DNA of 64,000 nt, from NCBI RefSeq assembly GCF_040054535.1, contig NC_090784.1:13141001-13205000 (forward strand), in the 5' to 3' direction. This document shows, piece after piece, positions 1 to 19,930 of the stretch. The notes beneath the pieces are model-generated. The model saw nothing but the letters and a program-made list of their open reading frames with translations. It searched no databases and had not been told where the DNA came from. The position numbers were made by a program, and so were the translations under genes. The DNA is from Antennarius striatus (Eukaryota; Chordata; Actinopteri; Lophiiformes; Antennariidae). Every line of letters begins with the position of its first letter. Within the stretch, counting starts at the first letter, position 1.

Positions 1-3000
1 CAAACACAGAAAGGACAACTGGCATTTTATTCCCCCCCTTGAAGTTTGATCCATACCCTGTGATGATTCCTCTTCTTTTTCTCCTCAAAAGGAAATGTTG
101 AGTGTTCGTGAGCATCTACAAGCTGATGTCCAAGTGGCTCTGACAATAATGAAAATAATGAAAGTGGAGCTGTCCTGAGAGAGAAGAGGGATGTGATGAG
201 AATCTCTTACTTGCCAAGGATAACGGTGCAATAGCAGTTGGATTTTGAAATGCGTGACTTTTAACTGCTTGTCAAATGCATCAAGAGCACTCTCTAAAAG
301 CAAGAGAGGCACATTCAGCGCTAAATTGTTGGCTTTTTGACATGCTTTGTAAGAACCAGTGAAGCAATTGTTAAAAAAAAATTCTGTCTCCGCCGAATTT
401 CTTCTCATCTTTTAAAAACCAACTTCATGTCTTCAGGTCATTAACGACAAAGTTCCTCAGCAAACCTGACCAAAAGAGTAATTAAAAAACATCGAACTTT
501 CCACACAATTCCACATACAACACAATATTTTACCATCAGACGAACCTTCCGGAAACACAACCTGCTGTCTTCAATCCACACAATCCACAAAATAACTCAT
601 GGGGGCAGTAAATGCCTGTATGCACTTGCTAGAAGATCTGATTCTAAATACATCCACCTCACTTCATCTTGGCTTTGTGTGACGAATGCATTAAATTGTG
701 TGAATGGGGTCAATCAATCTATCACAGCTACAAAGACAAACGACTACTGCCCAGCACTTCGCAGAAATGTCTCAGCACATGTATGGACTATATGGTCAGT
801 TTGCAACTTGAAATTAGACTGTACTTGAGATGTACAGGGGATTTATGACTCACAATCTCCTATAGCTCAGCTTCAAACACAGTGTGGAAGTGATTATGGC
901 CCTTAAGCTCCCATGACATGGATATCTTCTGGCTCTGCAATACTCTGTCGGGGGATCACACTTAACTCTGTAAAGACACTAGGTAGGACACAACCACCTC
1001 AGGAATGTAACCTACTATTAATATCAATTACAGATGGATTCAATGGCCAATGATCAGGGGAGTTCAGGAACTCGAACAATGCATGAATATACTCCTACTT
1101 TCCTTCCAAACGTAAATGGCAGAGCTTAAAGCGAAAATAATGAAAGCAACTTTGTGTGTTGGCTGGCTTCAGTGCAGTGGTGTTACTTTGATATCAAGCT
1201 GTAAAAATTTGGGGGTTGGAGAGTGGGGGAAAGGCGTAAATTATTTTCTGTACATTAAAGGTTTTATTGTTAGAGCCTGAGGCTGACAGATCTGATGCAG
1301 TAAAAAAAAATACAATGAAATAGGTAAAGGTAAAATACCTCAGGTGTTTTATATAGTGAAATAATCATTAAGTCGACAGCATGAAGTGGTAGGGGATGTA
1401 ATCATGGGCACATCAGCACTATAAAAACCAAGCAGTACTGCCCTATTTTTCCAAAACAATTTGCGAACTATCGCCACCTTAGACTCCTTAGACCAGCGGT
1501 CCCCAACCTTTTTTGCGCCACGGACCGGTTTCATCTAAGACAATATTTCACGGACCGGCCTTCATTTGCTCTATAATCGTTAATGACGCCAGGACAGCTG
1601 TAGTCTAATAATAAATCATCCACAGTGGTTTTATGTGAAATGCAGACATCAACAGACAATAAACAAACAAACAAATGCCGCTTCGCAAGGACAGGAGTTT
1701 GGAAATGGAAACAGGGTTTGCGATATTTTTTGGGCAATCTCAGGATAATCTGAGGTGGGCGCTTAATTTAGGGGTAACCTGTCACGTGACCGAGACCGGT
1801 CAAGCGTGACAGACGTCATTTTCAAAATAAAACATCTTTCGGACTCCGAAATTAATAAAACGGAAGTAATGTAAATAATTTTTTAATTCTGTGCTGTTCA
1901 ATACCAAATGACCCACGGACTGGTAGCGGTCCGCGGCCCGGGGGTTGGGGACCACTGCCTTAGACAACCCACAGTGTGGGTTTAATGACACATATCCATA
2001 CATGGCTATGCCAGCTGACTTTACATTGGCCTTTGCCAACTCGGCCTTTGTTGAGAGAAGAAATGGACCACGTTAACCTCCAGCTCGCTACAGCCTCCCA
2101 TGAGCTCCAAGCAATTTTAGCTGAACTGGGAAAAGACGTCCAATAGAAACACCAAGCCAGAAAGAAGCTTATGAATTCCAAGTAAGACAAATAAATCCAT
2201 ACATGTTTGTGGTCCAGTCGACCAGGAACTCTCGTGCCAACCTTTGGTTTGTGATCGTCTAAAGTTGGCAGCAGATGAATGATATATCAACGTCCTCCAC
2301 AGTACATGAAAAAACATATGGAGTCAATAAAGCAAGTGGCCAAAATCTGTGTATGTAACAGAAATGAAACTAACACAATTTTAAAACATATTCATCCTGG
2401 TATAAGAGTTATGTCAAGTCAGGCTCAGTGACCTTCATATTTCAGGGAAACTATACTACAAGTTGAGGCTTGTATAGTGGTGGGCATACAATTATAGTTT
2501 GGCCATTTCTAGCGAGAGCACCAAGGCTGTACTTAATAGGGATGGGGGTGATTAATCATGAGATATGTCTACACCTCATAAGTAGTTTAGATGACATCAC
2601 TGCTGCAAGAACGGGGTACAGTACTTTAAGGAACGTAAATGGATGACGACTCATGGAAACCCAGTGACATTTGATCTGTTTAAAGAGCCACTGATCAGAT
2701 GTACCAAGGACTACCTTTTAGAGTATACAAGCAGGTTCCACTAATTTTATACGTTTGAAAAGTTACTTATGATCTAATGAGACTGTTGTGATATCTAGTG
2801 ACATCACATCAAGAATATATCTTAGTTGACAATACTGGCATTAATTTAGAATTCATTAATTTTAAATTACGAATCCCGAAATACTGAGAGTCCCTGTGGT
2901 GAAGGAAAGCCCACCAGCTCTCCCACAGAGCCATTCACCTAATGAGAGGAGCTTTGCAGTCTCAGAAAAGAGATTATTTCACTCGTTCATCTCGTGCAAA

Positions 3001-3602
3001 TGAAACAAGCACAATAATGACTCACTATAATAAAATCAAATTAGGCAAGCAGGAAATTACCGCTTATCCCTGTGACCAAGGATTCAAAAGTGTTATCTCA
3101 ATGCTCTTATCTCGTCTGAATTTTTATGTCTGTCCTAAGAAATAGCACACACATTACACCTATGATGTCTGCTTAAGCAGAGCAATAGTTGGAGCAGTTT
3201 AAAATCCAGATTGTTCTGATCAAACTGTAAGGTGAATGTATTTTTTTCGAACACTAATTTTAATAATAATAAAATGAACACCTATTCCTGGACAATCAAG
3301 CCCCGGAAAGTATTGTAACATGATCAACCAGAGAAGTAATGCCAGTCGTGCCTGTGTTTCAAATCTAAGCCACTCTGGCGTAAGTCCTAGCTGCACCTTT
3401 TGAAGTTCAAAGAACAGAAGAGCAACTTTTTATGAAGGTACATGAACACGCTTTGTTTTTTTGTTTTTGTTTTTTTACTTAATGCATCGATGCAGACTGG
3501 TTTTCACTTTGGCATGCTGTGTATGAGCAGTTATTTGCTTTGGAAGTGATGCTGAAGGAGCAGCTGAGAGACAGACAGAGACGAGTGAGATTGTTATCTT
3601 AC
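1..3602. other. fhod3 intron 2 (partial); no further exon found
   Basis: AT-rich non-coding DNA. The only structured element I can defend is the hAT copy at 1494-1957. I looked on the minus strand for the next FHOD3 exon (the SVRV-containing block that follows the EEG region) and did not find it, so it must lie beyond the left edge. Confidence 0.6.
1494..1957. mobile_element. hAT-type non-autonomous DNA transposon in fhod3 intron 2
   Basis: The element is 464 bp with ends CAGCGGTCCCCAACCTTTTT and the complement of CAGTGGTCCCCAACCCCCGG. It is flanked on both sides by a perfect 8-bp duplication, CCTTAGAC (1486-1493 and 1958-1965). The CAG start and 8-bp duplication are hAT hallmarks. No transposase frame is present; short ORFs inside it are incidental. 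Confidence 0.88.
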
Positions 3603-10816
<7,214 letters not shown>

Positions 10817-10839
10817 GATGTATCCATGCAATGCGATTT

Positions 10840-11215
10840 TAGATCATAAAATCAGTGGATGCGACACGACAGCCTCTGACAGGCAGGCAGCACCCTCAGG
10901 TCCTCTGCGGCAGAACAATCCTGCAGCCTGTCTTATCCTTGGACCTCCTTCATTCGCAGCGGTCTCAGTGAGGGTCACATCGGTAAAGAGGTGAAGATCC
11001 GGGGTAACTCTTATGGAGAGACGGTTCGTCAGAGCGGTGTTGACATGAGCCGGTATCCAAGGGCATTGCGGACGAACGAGGCGCCGAGGCGAACTGCAGA
11101 CGGGACTGCAACACTTGCCGCCTGGTCTGTGAGAGCGATGGGCTCCCTCCTCCAGCGTTACCTCTGCCAGCGGACGCAGCGGTCAGACCTCAGCAGAGCT
11201 GGACTTATTAAAGTC
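10840..11215 (-). promoter_or_regulatory. CpG-richer zone over the fhod3 first exon: likely promoter and 5' UTR
   Basis: This stretch lies immediately upstream (minus strand) of the fhod3 start codon. It is clearly richer in G+C and in CG dinucleotides than the AT-rich DNA around it, for example the blocks near 11035-11110 and 11150-11190. I see no TATA box in the expected place. CpG-rich TATA-less starts are common for housekeeping-type vertebrate promoters. The transcription start is not resolvable from sequence alone. Confidence 0.45.
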
Positions 11216-11493
11216 ACAATGGCGACCTCTAGTGGCCAATTACAGATGGAGAAAAAAATGCACACAAACTGGCAAGGATTCATAGTTCAAGGTAAAGGTG
11301 GTGGCAGAGACCTGCAGTGCACTGTGTCGAATACCCAAGTGTAATAAAGCTGTTTCACTCAAGTATTTTTTTTCAGAATCATACTGCAACATATAGCGCA
11401 GAAAAAATATTGCCATAATTTTTTTTGGCCACTTTCCCTCACAGTTTTGTAAGCAGGTTAATTTATTCAAATCAGCTTCAGAGGGATCTGAAC

Positions 11494-11971
11494 CAGTGAC
11501 GTGCGGTGAAGTTCATGGCTGGTGAGGCACTGATCTCATCATAATTAGATTTACAAACATATGAACCTACAGTGTAGCTTATTAACCATTTAATTGTCAA
11601 CTGTGAGTGGGTTGTTTTTAAAGTCACAGAGCAGAATTATTAGAATTATTTACACGTAAAAACTGTAACACACAAATAAGCATATTTGATTACAAAATAT
11701 GTTATGTTGTTACCTACATGTTTGTTTATATGTTTTTACTTATAAATGATGTCCATGTGCCACTCCTTCTGTACAAAAGCAGAGAAAAAAATTATATAGT
11801 AAAGCAAGGCAAGCGGAAAACAAATGAATGGCTGTAGTGTGCTGTCACTCTTCTATGGTCGAGGAAGAAGACTCCTTGATCGAATCCCTGGGATCACCAC
11901 TGCCCCCTATCAATGAGGCACGACATCATTCTGGCCGTGCCTCACCTGCCTCCCCTGACCGCACGTCACTG
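11494..11971 (+). mobile_element. hAT-type non-autonomous DNA transposon, short copy of the family at 18995
   Basis: The ends are CAGTGACGTGCGGTGA and the complement of CAGTGACGTGCGGTCAGG. Flanks ATCTGAAC and AGCTGAGC match at 6 of 8 positions, consistent with an aged 8-bp duplication. At about 478 bp it is half the length of the sibling at 18995-19930 and lies in the opposite orientation, between fhod3 and slc6a18. Confidence 0.72.
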
Positions 11972-14197
11972 AGCTGAGCACTTGTCTTTTGTAAGGTTCA
12001 GTCATCAGGTTGTATGTGGTCAGACACAAGTTACATTCTTGCCGCTCTATTGTATCACTAATGTATTACAGTGTTTGGTAGATTTTGAAGTCAATGATGC
12101 ACAGTTGAGGCCTGGAGTAGAGTATATTGTTTCATCTGCAGCTGAATAGGCTGAATGAAAAGGGTGGAGTCAGACCGAAATGTGACAACAAGGTCCAGTG
12201 CATGTGTTGGCTTTTTGTGAGGGATATGTAAATGTTTTGTGGTTCCTATAGTGTTCTTAGATTTGTATATGAAATATAAAAGTTTTCTTCACTTTCTCTG
12301 TGGGTTTTGGTTGCCTCATGTCTTCCATCAGCAACAACTTTGTAAGTAGGTTAATCTGAGCAAACTGTTGTTGCTGCTGTTGCTCTAAAGGTCCCATATT
12401 AGATTCTTTTTAATTAATTTCACAGAGCTACACTGAATTTGAAATGTATTGCCCAAAAATGATTCGTGATCCTTAATGTCTTCTATAAAAAATTGCTGAA
12501 ATGAACTCTCTGGCGAATTCCTGTTTGTCTGGGCCGGCCATTAAATGTTAATGAGCTCCCTCTTTCAAAGACTGCAACATGATGTGTTGAGCATGCATGG
12601 GTACACGCACTTATGCTGCTCTGGTGGCTTTTACTTACAGAAACTTCGCCACTATGTATTTCTCTCTTTTTTTCTCTCTTATTTTCCATTATATAACTTA
12701 ACATTTCTACAGAATTCATGGAGTTGCTTTCTCAGTCAGCCAAAAGTAACTCCATGGCTGCGTTGTATAAACACGAGATCAGCTGAACGAACTGAAAATG
12801 ATCGGTAAACCTCACGGGGGATTGGTGGAGAAAAACATGCAGTGCTTGCAAATGCAAAAGATCTCAGTGCAGGAGACAACAGAGTATTGAGAGGAGATAA
12901 TAAAAGCTGTGTCTCCCGACAGTCATCATGGACAATGAGCGATCACTGGCTAACAAGATGGAGGCTAACAGGAGACGGTGTGATGTGCTTCAGTGAAATG
13001 CGGTTACGATCCCGGATAACTATGTTTCCATTGAGGAGACATAGTTATCAGGTGACAGGTGATTACAAATAAAGCAATGAAAGAATGATGGCAAAATGCT
13101 CTTCAGTCTTGGCCTTTATGTGACGCAGTGCTTGTGAAACTGTCATCATTATTGTGCATAATGCAAAACAGGGTATAGTATCTTGGCTGATGTCAGTAAC
13201 CCCTGCATCATTATTCTAAAAGCTTTTCTTGCTCTGTCTAGGAACATAACTCAAAATATGTTGCACATTTCTAACATATTTCCTTTTGTGTCAATTTAAT
13301 GCAAAGAAATTGACATTCGGCAAAACTATTAAATTTTAGATGTTTGTATGAACTCACGATAGATTTCTTTTCAGGGCCTCATCAAGGCTTACTTACATCA
13401 TGGCGGCTACCATGCGACTGGAAGGAGCTGCCGTTTTAGGGGAAAGTAGATCTAGCCAGGTCGTGTAGGTTCACTAGTTTGTCCAGCTGGGGTCACTATT
13501 AGCACATAACAATCCGTCCTCACTATTGAGAATTAACAGTGATTATCATTGCCATGTATCTAAAATTGAATTCCAATTTATTATTTTGCTATATTTAAAC
13601 CCTATTGTTTTCACAATAATTTCTCAAATGTGAATTGCACTTCATAGTATGCTTCATAACTTTTATTTTGCACTTTTCAATTTCCTTTTCGGATAAACAG
13701 ATTCAGCTGTTAGTGTTCTATATGGTATGAAACAGAAAAGAAATGAGTAATAGTAGTAATTTGAATAGGGATTTTCTGTATATAAAATATAATTCTATTC
13801 ACACTATATTGTTCAGTATAATTGGAGGTGGGCAATTACTGCTAACTGTAACAAATCAGACTATGAGCATATAACAATAATGTAAACTGTGTCACAGAAC
13901 ATTAAAGGAATGTGGACGACTTGCAGGTGTACTTCCCAGGTTTCTTCTTACTGCAGTGTATTAATGTCAACTGTTATCGCCTCCGTTTTCAACATCACAT
14001 CATACCACTTCACACAAAGGACTTTCTCTTGTACAAACAAATACATCGTTCCCACAACCTCAAGAGCAAACATGAAAAATTAAGCTGATAAAGCAAATGT
14101 CAGCTAACAAGTCACAGCCTGTCATTTCAGACTAAGGAGCTCAGCAGGAAAGTCAGACAAAGGTTTCTGGTCACCTCATAAAACATAAATACAAGTC

Positions 14198-17100
14198 ATG
14201 GATGAGGTAGACGAACATGTAAAGCAGATGCAGAATCCTGAACCCAAAGAGATAGTCGAAAGACCAGCGTGGGACAATAAAGTTCAGTATTTGTTAACCT
14301 GCATAGGCTTTGCTGTGGGACTTGGTAACGTGTGGAGATTTCCATATTTGTGTCAAATCTATGGTGGAGGTAAGAGTCTGTCATTCACACTTAGTTTTGC
14401 AATGTCAAAAAAACAAGTTGAGTTAGACAATTTCTCAGAAAAGTCTGACTAGAATTTATTTTTCAGTTATAAGAAATATTTAAAATCTCTATTAAATCTA
14501 TAAAAAAATTAATGAATTGTACTAAAACTGTTCTTAAAATGTTTCACATGTTTATTGGGACTTTTTCAGTCATCAGTCTGCTGAACCATCACTCTTATAT
14601 TCCATGTCTGTCATGACATACGACTTTATTTATTGTGTTTCGTCCCTCAATTATCTTGAATGACTTTTCAAAGAAGTAATTATTTATCCAGACTATCAAG
14701 ATTTTTAGTGAAATATTAATGGGCTTTTTGTTTTTTTGTTTTTTTATTAAAATAAACATGAAACATTTCAGTCGCCACAATTATTTTGAGAGATTAGAAA
14801 AATGTCAATTTAGAAATATGTCTGATTGCAAAGATTTTAACTTTTTTTTTTTTGATTTCTCCAACAATTCCGGGAGAGATGATAACTCAGTTATTATGTG
14901 ACAGCTGTTTCTGGTGAGATGCACTTGCTTCCATATTCTTCATAGACGTTACTGGTTTCCTTGAGATGATTCCGACTTGAATTGTTCAATGGCCAATATA
15001 TTAATCCCTCAAAAAAACCCAGGACAAACTGCTTTCTTACTACGTACATACAATAGTGCAAAAGATGCAAAGTAGATTAAACAATTTACACTCTGTCTGG
15101 TGTTCAGATGTTTTCTGTGATATGTGTGATAAGCTCTGCATGTTGATTGTACAATGTCCAAGAACAAAACCTGTGACCTTCAGCTGTGGCAACACAACTG
15201 GTGTTAAACCCTTATTGAAGAACGTAATGTTTATTGTTTGAGTCAATCATAATAATAATAATGATCTCAATAATAAGATATCATTTAAGAGTTATTATGT
15301 CACTTATAAATGTGTTTCATTTCAAGGTGCATTCTTGATTCCTTATGCCATTGCCTTGGTTTTTGAGGGTCTCCCTCTGCTTTACATGGAACTGGCGATT
15401 GGACAGCGGCTTCGAATGGGAAGTGTTGGCGTGTGGAATTCTATTTCCCCATATCTGGGAGGTCTAGGTGAGAAAGTCTGGGACCAGTGAGGTAGTTTTT
15501 GGAAATCACTCAGGAGAAAATGATACCGAAACAACTCAGAATCCACTTATTAACATATGGTTGTGTCAGAATTTAATTCTGAATGACGTGTATACACAGG
15601 TGTGGCTTCTATGGCAGTATCATTTCTAGTTGGCCTTTTCTACAACATGATCTTGGCATGGATCCTCTGGTACTTCTTTCACTCTTTCCAAAGCCCACTT
15701 CCTTGGAGGAACTGTCCGGTGAACATAAACCGTACAGGTAATTTGTTTTAAATAACATAAATCAACAATAAAAGCTGACTAATAATAAGAAAAAGACAGA
15801 AGGTTCAATTAATTAATCACAACGTGAACACTCTTTTTGATACAGGCTATGTAACTGAATGTGAAAAGAGTTCACCGGTAAACTATTTTTGGTATCGTGA
15901 AACGCTCAACATAACACCAAACATCGAGACCAGTGGCTCCTTACAGTGGTGGCTTGTGCTCTGCCTCGCGTGTGCCTGGTGTATTGTGTACGTCTGCTTC
16001 ATACGAGGAATTGAGACTATAGGAAAGGTATGCAAGTTGAGATATGGATGTCTTATCAGCATTACTTATATGGGGAAGAGAGGCAGAAATGCATCCTACT
16101 GTACACTTACCAATAAATATCACAAATAATGTTCATCTCCAAAACTTTTCAACAGGCGATTTATGTCACAGTCATCTTTCCATATGTTGTTTTGACCATC
16201 TTCTTGATCAGAGCTTTGACTTTGTCTGGGGCCACTGATGGGTTAATATATCTATTCACACCAAATGTGAGTCTTTCTTTGTGTCATGACAAAATGTAAT
16301 CATAACAATCTGCTATCTAACAAAACCAAATGCCTTAATCACAGTGGGAAACCTTAAAAGATCCTACAGTCTGGTTGGATGCTGCCACTCAGATCTTTTT
16401 CTCTTTGTCTCTTGCATTTGGGGGACTTATTGCCTTTTCCAGCTATAACGCTCAAAAGTAAGAGTGCTTTAACCACATTTCAAACAATTAAGGACAGTAA
16501 ATTTGCATGAAATGTAAACACAGAAAAACAATTAGACTGAATGTCATCCTGGCAGGAATAACTGTGAGAGAGATGCTCTAATTGTTGGATGTGTGAACAG
16601 TCTAACATCACTTTATGCATCAATACCGATATTTGCCATTCTTGGATTTAAAGCGAATGAAAACTACAATAACTGCAAAAACTGGTAAGTACATTTAAGG
16701 TAACCATGGTGACTATTAATGCAGTATACCGTCTAATTGATCAGTATTATTGCGAGATGAACAACTGATTATTTACAACTACAAGTTGTTTGAATCAAAA
16801 GCAACTTCAAACAAGAGAAATAAGTGAGTAAAGTTAATTGTTCATTTTGACCACTGCTATGTAAAAGTCTTTGGTGTTAGGCTCTCCTGGGGGATTATAA
16901 TCAACTTGCATTTGCCCTGAGCAGCAACAGATAAATCCCCCCCCCTGATTCTAGGCAGTCAGATCAAGTAATTCCATGGACTGACATCCATGTAACTGAT
17001 TTTAGGAACATACTACAATTGACAAATGCATTCAACATTGCGGATGAAAATATAACTCTTGAAAACTACGATGAATGGTTAAACTACCTGAATGGAACTG

Positions 17101-18926
17101 ATCCCTCAGAGGTGGAGAGTCTCAACCTTCATACCTGTGATCTCCAGACCTTTCTGGATCAGGTAGTACGACCACATAATTCTAAAGTAAAATTCATTTC
17201 ATCAGACTCAGACTTGTTGTAGGATGGTTGTGTATGAGTTAATGTATCCCATCCTAATTCCAGAGTGCCTCTGGGACAGGACTGGCCTTCATTGTGTTTA
17301 CTGAGGCCGTGATAAAAATGCCAGGCTCTCAGGTGTGGTCAGTGCTATTCTTTGTCATGCTGTTCAGTCTGGGACTCTCCTCCATGTTCGGTACTCTAGA
17401 GGGGGTCCTGACTCCTCTCCTGGACATGCACGTAATTCCACCCTGGATTCCAAAAGAAATTTTCACAGGTGAACAAAAGATCAATTGCTTTAAACTCAGG
17501 AACTATTAATTTCCTGTTTCATATGTATTATATTGGCCCGAATATAGGACGGTGTTTTTTGCATTGAAATAAGATTGAAAAAGTGGGGGTCGTCTTACAT
17601 TCGTGGTCTAGACTCTATACCCATTCACAACGCTAGATAGCGCCAGATATCTTTAACTTCACAGGCAAAAGCAAACCCTGTCACGAAGAAGAAAATAAAA
17701 AATAGCAGTAAGAACGAAAATAGAAGAAAATAAGAGAAGAGATAACAGAAAATGGAGAAACGTAGCGACAATTTGGAGAAAAGTAGGTCGAAGATCGGCC
17801 AGGTTAACCGGCAGCTGAGATATTAAGATGTGATAGACAGTTTTCGGATGATTTGAATGAGGCAAAATAACATGCTTTTTCTCTCGAATATATTGTTATA
17901 ATCATTTGTTTCACATGTACTGTAATTATTTTCTGTATAAAATTTAATTTGGTGTTCAAAAAGTCTTTTTTCAAACTTGAGTCTTGAAAAAGAGGGGGTC
18001 ATCTTATAATCAGGGTCGTCTTATATTTGGGCTAATACGGTAAATTTTCTCTTTTTCTAATCTTTTCACATTCATACAAAAGAAATGTTTACATGTATCC
18101 CCCTTAATAAAGGATTCAACTAGTACACTGACTAACGTTAGTTGAGAGGTCTACGAATCAGTGAATTTACTAGGAAATATACGTAACATTGCCATGGGAA
18201 AAATATTGTGAATTTCCTTTGTCTTCCTTTTCTCTCATAGGATTTATGTGCCTTACCTTCTTTATTGTGGGCCTCATCTTTACTCTGGGATCTGGGAACT
18301 ACTGGCTTGGGATTTTCAACAGCTATGTGGGATCCCTCCCTTTGCTCATCATAGCCTTCTTTGAGATCGTCAGTGTGGTATACATCTATGGAATAAACAA
18401 GTAATGTCGTAATTCACATCATCACTGCAGTCATATTTTAATGAGTTTGAACAATTTGACAGCCTTTCTATTTGCCTACAGGTTTAATGATGACATTGAA
18501 TGGATGACAGGCCGGAGGCCTAACTACTACTGGCAGGGCTGTTGGCGCTTCATCAGTCCTTTAATGCTCCTGGTGGTTTTTGTAGCATATGTTGTTGTGG
18601 AGGCTGAAACACGACCAACATATCAAACCTGGAACCCAGAATATGTAAGAATATTTTTCTAAATATATAAATCATAAAATGAAATATTTTGAATAGAGCA
18701 GACAAGGGGAAAAAGGCTCTGACTTTACACTCCATTACCCCCACAGGTGCACTTCCCTCTTGCTGACACCCAGCAGTATCCTGAATGGGTTTATGCTATC
18801 TGTGTGCTCCTAGCTGTCATTCCCATTGTCTCTATTCCAATTGGGGCTTTTTACAAATTCACAGGCTTCCTGAAGACATACATGATGAACAGGCACACCC
18901 AAAATCCATACGCAAATGAACTATAA
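14198..18926 (+). CDS. slc6a18: SLC6A18-like sodium-coupled neutral amino-acid transporter (B0AT3 type)
   Basis: Twelve exons: 14198-14369, 15327-15467, 15600-15737, 15846-16027, 16156-16266, 16345-16457, 16556-16684, 17006-17162, 17264-17468, 18241-18400, 18482-18644, 18747-18926. All junctions are GT-AG and in frame, giving 616 codons (human SLC6A18 has 628). Residues about 31-58 hold the SLC6 TM1 signature [16 protein letters not shown]. Other family blocks include [48 protein letters not shown] and [17 protein letters not shown]. Matches favour SLC6A18 over SLC6A19: [30 protein letters not shown] and [14 protein letters not shown]6 B0AT transporters bring neutral amino acids across epithelial apical membranes with Na+; in mammals they need collectrin or ACE2 as surface partners. 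Potential N-glycosylation sites in outside loops include NIT and NGT. Substrate choice cannot be read from sequence. The ATG is the only reasonable start, lying 22 codons before the conserved block. No TATA box is obvious upstream. Confidence 0.92.
17531..18037. mobile_element. MITE-like element with ~20-bp terminal inverted repeats in slc6a18 intron 9
   Basis: The left end reads TATTGGCCCGAATATAGGAC. The right end, reverse-complemented, reads TATTAGCCCAAATATAAGAC, so 17 of 20 positions match. The ~500-bp interior is AT-rich and has no transposase-like reading frame. This makes intron 9 (17469-18240) one of the gene's longer introns. I do not assign a superfamily: no clean target-site duplication is visible. 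Confidence 0.6.
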
Positions 18927-18994
18927 ATGGAAATTTGTTGTGTTCTTTGCAGGAATGTATGTGTTTTGTTTGATACTTAACTCTTGAGCCACAC

Positions 18995-19930
18995 CAGTGA
19001 CGTGAGGTCAGGGGAGGCAGGTGAGGCACTGCCTCACCTGCCATAATAAGAGAAAAAAAAGTAAAAATGAAATAAATAAATTAAATAGTTATATTTATCC
19101 AATTATGAGTATTATTAAGTTATTTTATATTCACCATCACCAATTTTTGATTATTTTTACTCAAAATTGCCGAATTTTCCCATTTAACGCTGAAATACTG
19201 AGAAGACACCTGTGGTGAGGCACCAGCCAGCCGAGCCTCACCATGGATTGATCAATGGGTTGGCTAGCTGTGCTGGTATGCTATACAGTGAGACCGTTAT
19301 GCTATCTTACAATATGTCACTATTAAAATGTTCAAACACGTTTGCTCTATGAACTACATTTCCATAATTTAGCTAATGTATATAATGTACAGTGTATTTT
19401 GTCAACAACTGCATGACTGTAACGTCTCTTTTGAGTTGAGCGGTCCAGAAATCGCTGTGACAAGGCACTACGTGAGGCACAATGATGTCGTGCCTCATTG
19501 GTAGGGGACGTTGGTGATCCCAGGGATTTGGCCAAGGACTCTTCTTTCTCAGCCATAGAAGAATTTACCGCAAACTACATTCTTTTTTTTTCCGCTTGCC
19601 CTGCCTTACTATATAATTTTTTATGCTGCTTTTGTCCAGAAGGAGCGGCACATGGACTTCATTTATAAGTAAACGTAAGATAAACAAACATGTAGGTAAC
19701 AACATAAAGTATTTTTTAATCAAATGTGCTTATTTGTGTGTTACAGTCTGTACATGTAAATAATTCTAATAATTCTGCTTTGAGACTTTAAAAACAACCT
19801 ACTCTCTGTCGATAATTAAAGGGATAATTTAAGGGATACTGTGTTGCTTGACTTTAACTATGTATGTTTATAAATCTAATTATGATGAGATTAGTGCCTC
19901 ACCAGCCATGAAGCTCACCGCACATCACTG
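18995..19930 (-). mobile_element. hAT-type non-autonomous DNA transposon just 3' of slc6a18
   Basis: The element begins CAGTGACGTGAGGTCAGGGG and ends in the complement of CAGTGATGTGCGGTGAGCTT. It is flanked by AGCCACAC (18987-18994) and AGCCATAC (19931-19938), a 7-of-8 match to an 8-bp target-site duplication as made by hAT transposases. The interior shares long stretches, inverted, with the element at 11494-11971, for example the segment around 19490-19560. No transposase frame is present. It starts 69 bases after the slc6a18 stop codon. Confidence 0.78.
19071..19076 (+). terminator. Candidate poly(A) signal of slc6a18, inside a hAT element
   Basis: This AATAAA is the first one after the slc6a18 stop (18926); a second overlaps at 19075. 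Both lie within the transposon at 18995-19930. The 68 bases of unique sequence before the transposon contain none. Confidence 0.45.

Larger units (their letters stand above)
10817..14197. other. Intergenic region between fhod3 and slc6a18 (divergent genes)
   Basis: After the CpG-richer fhod3 promoter zone and the hAT copy at 11494 the stretch is AT-rich. ORFs at 12483-13072 have no recognisable content. An ACATAGTTA inverted repeat near 13020-13048 is too short to call. The slc6a18 promoter must lie just left of 14198, but I see no clear core element. Confidence 0.5.
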
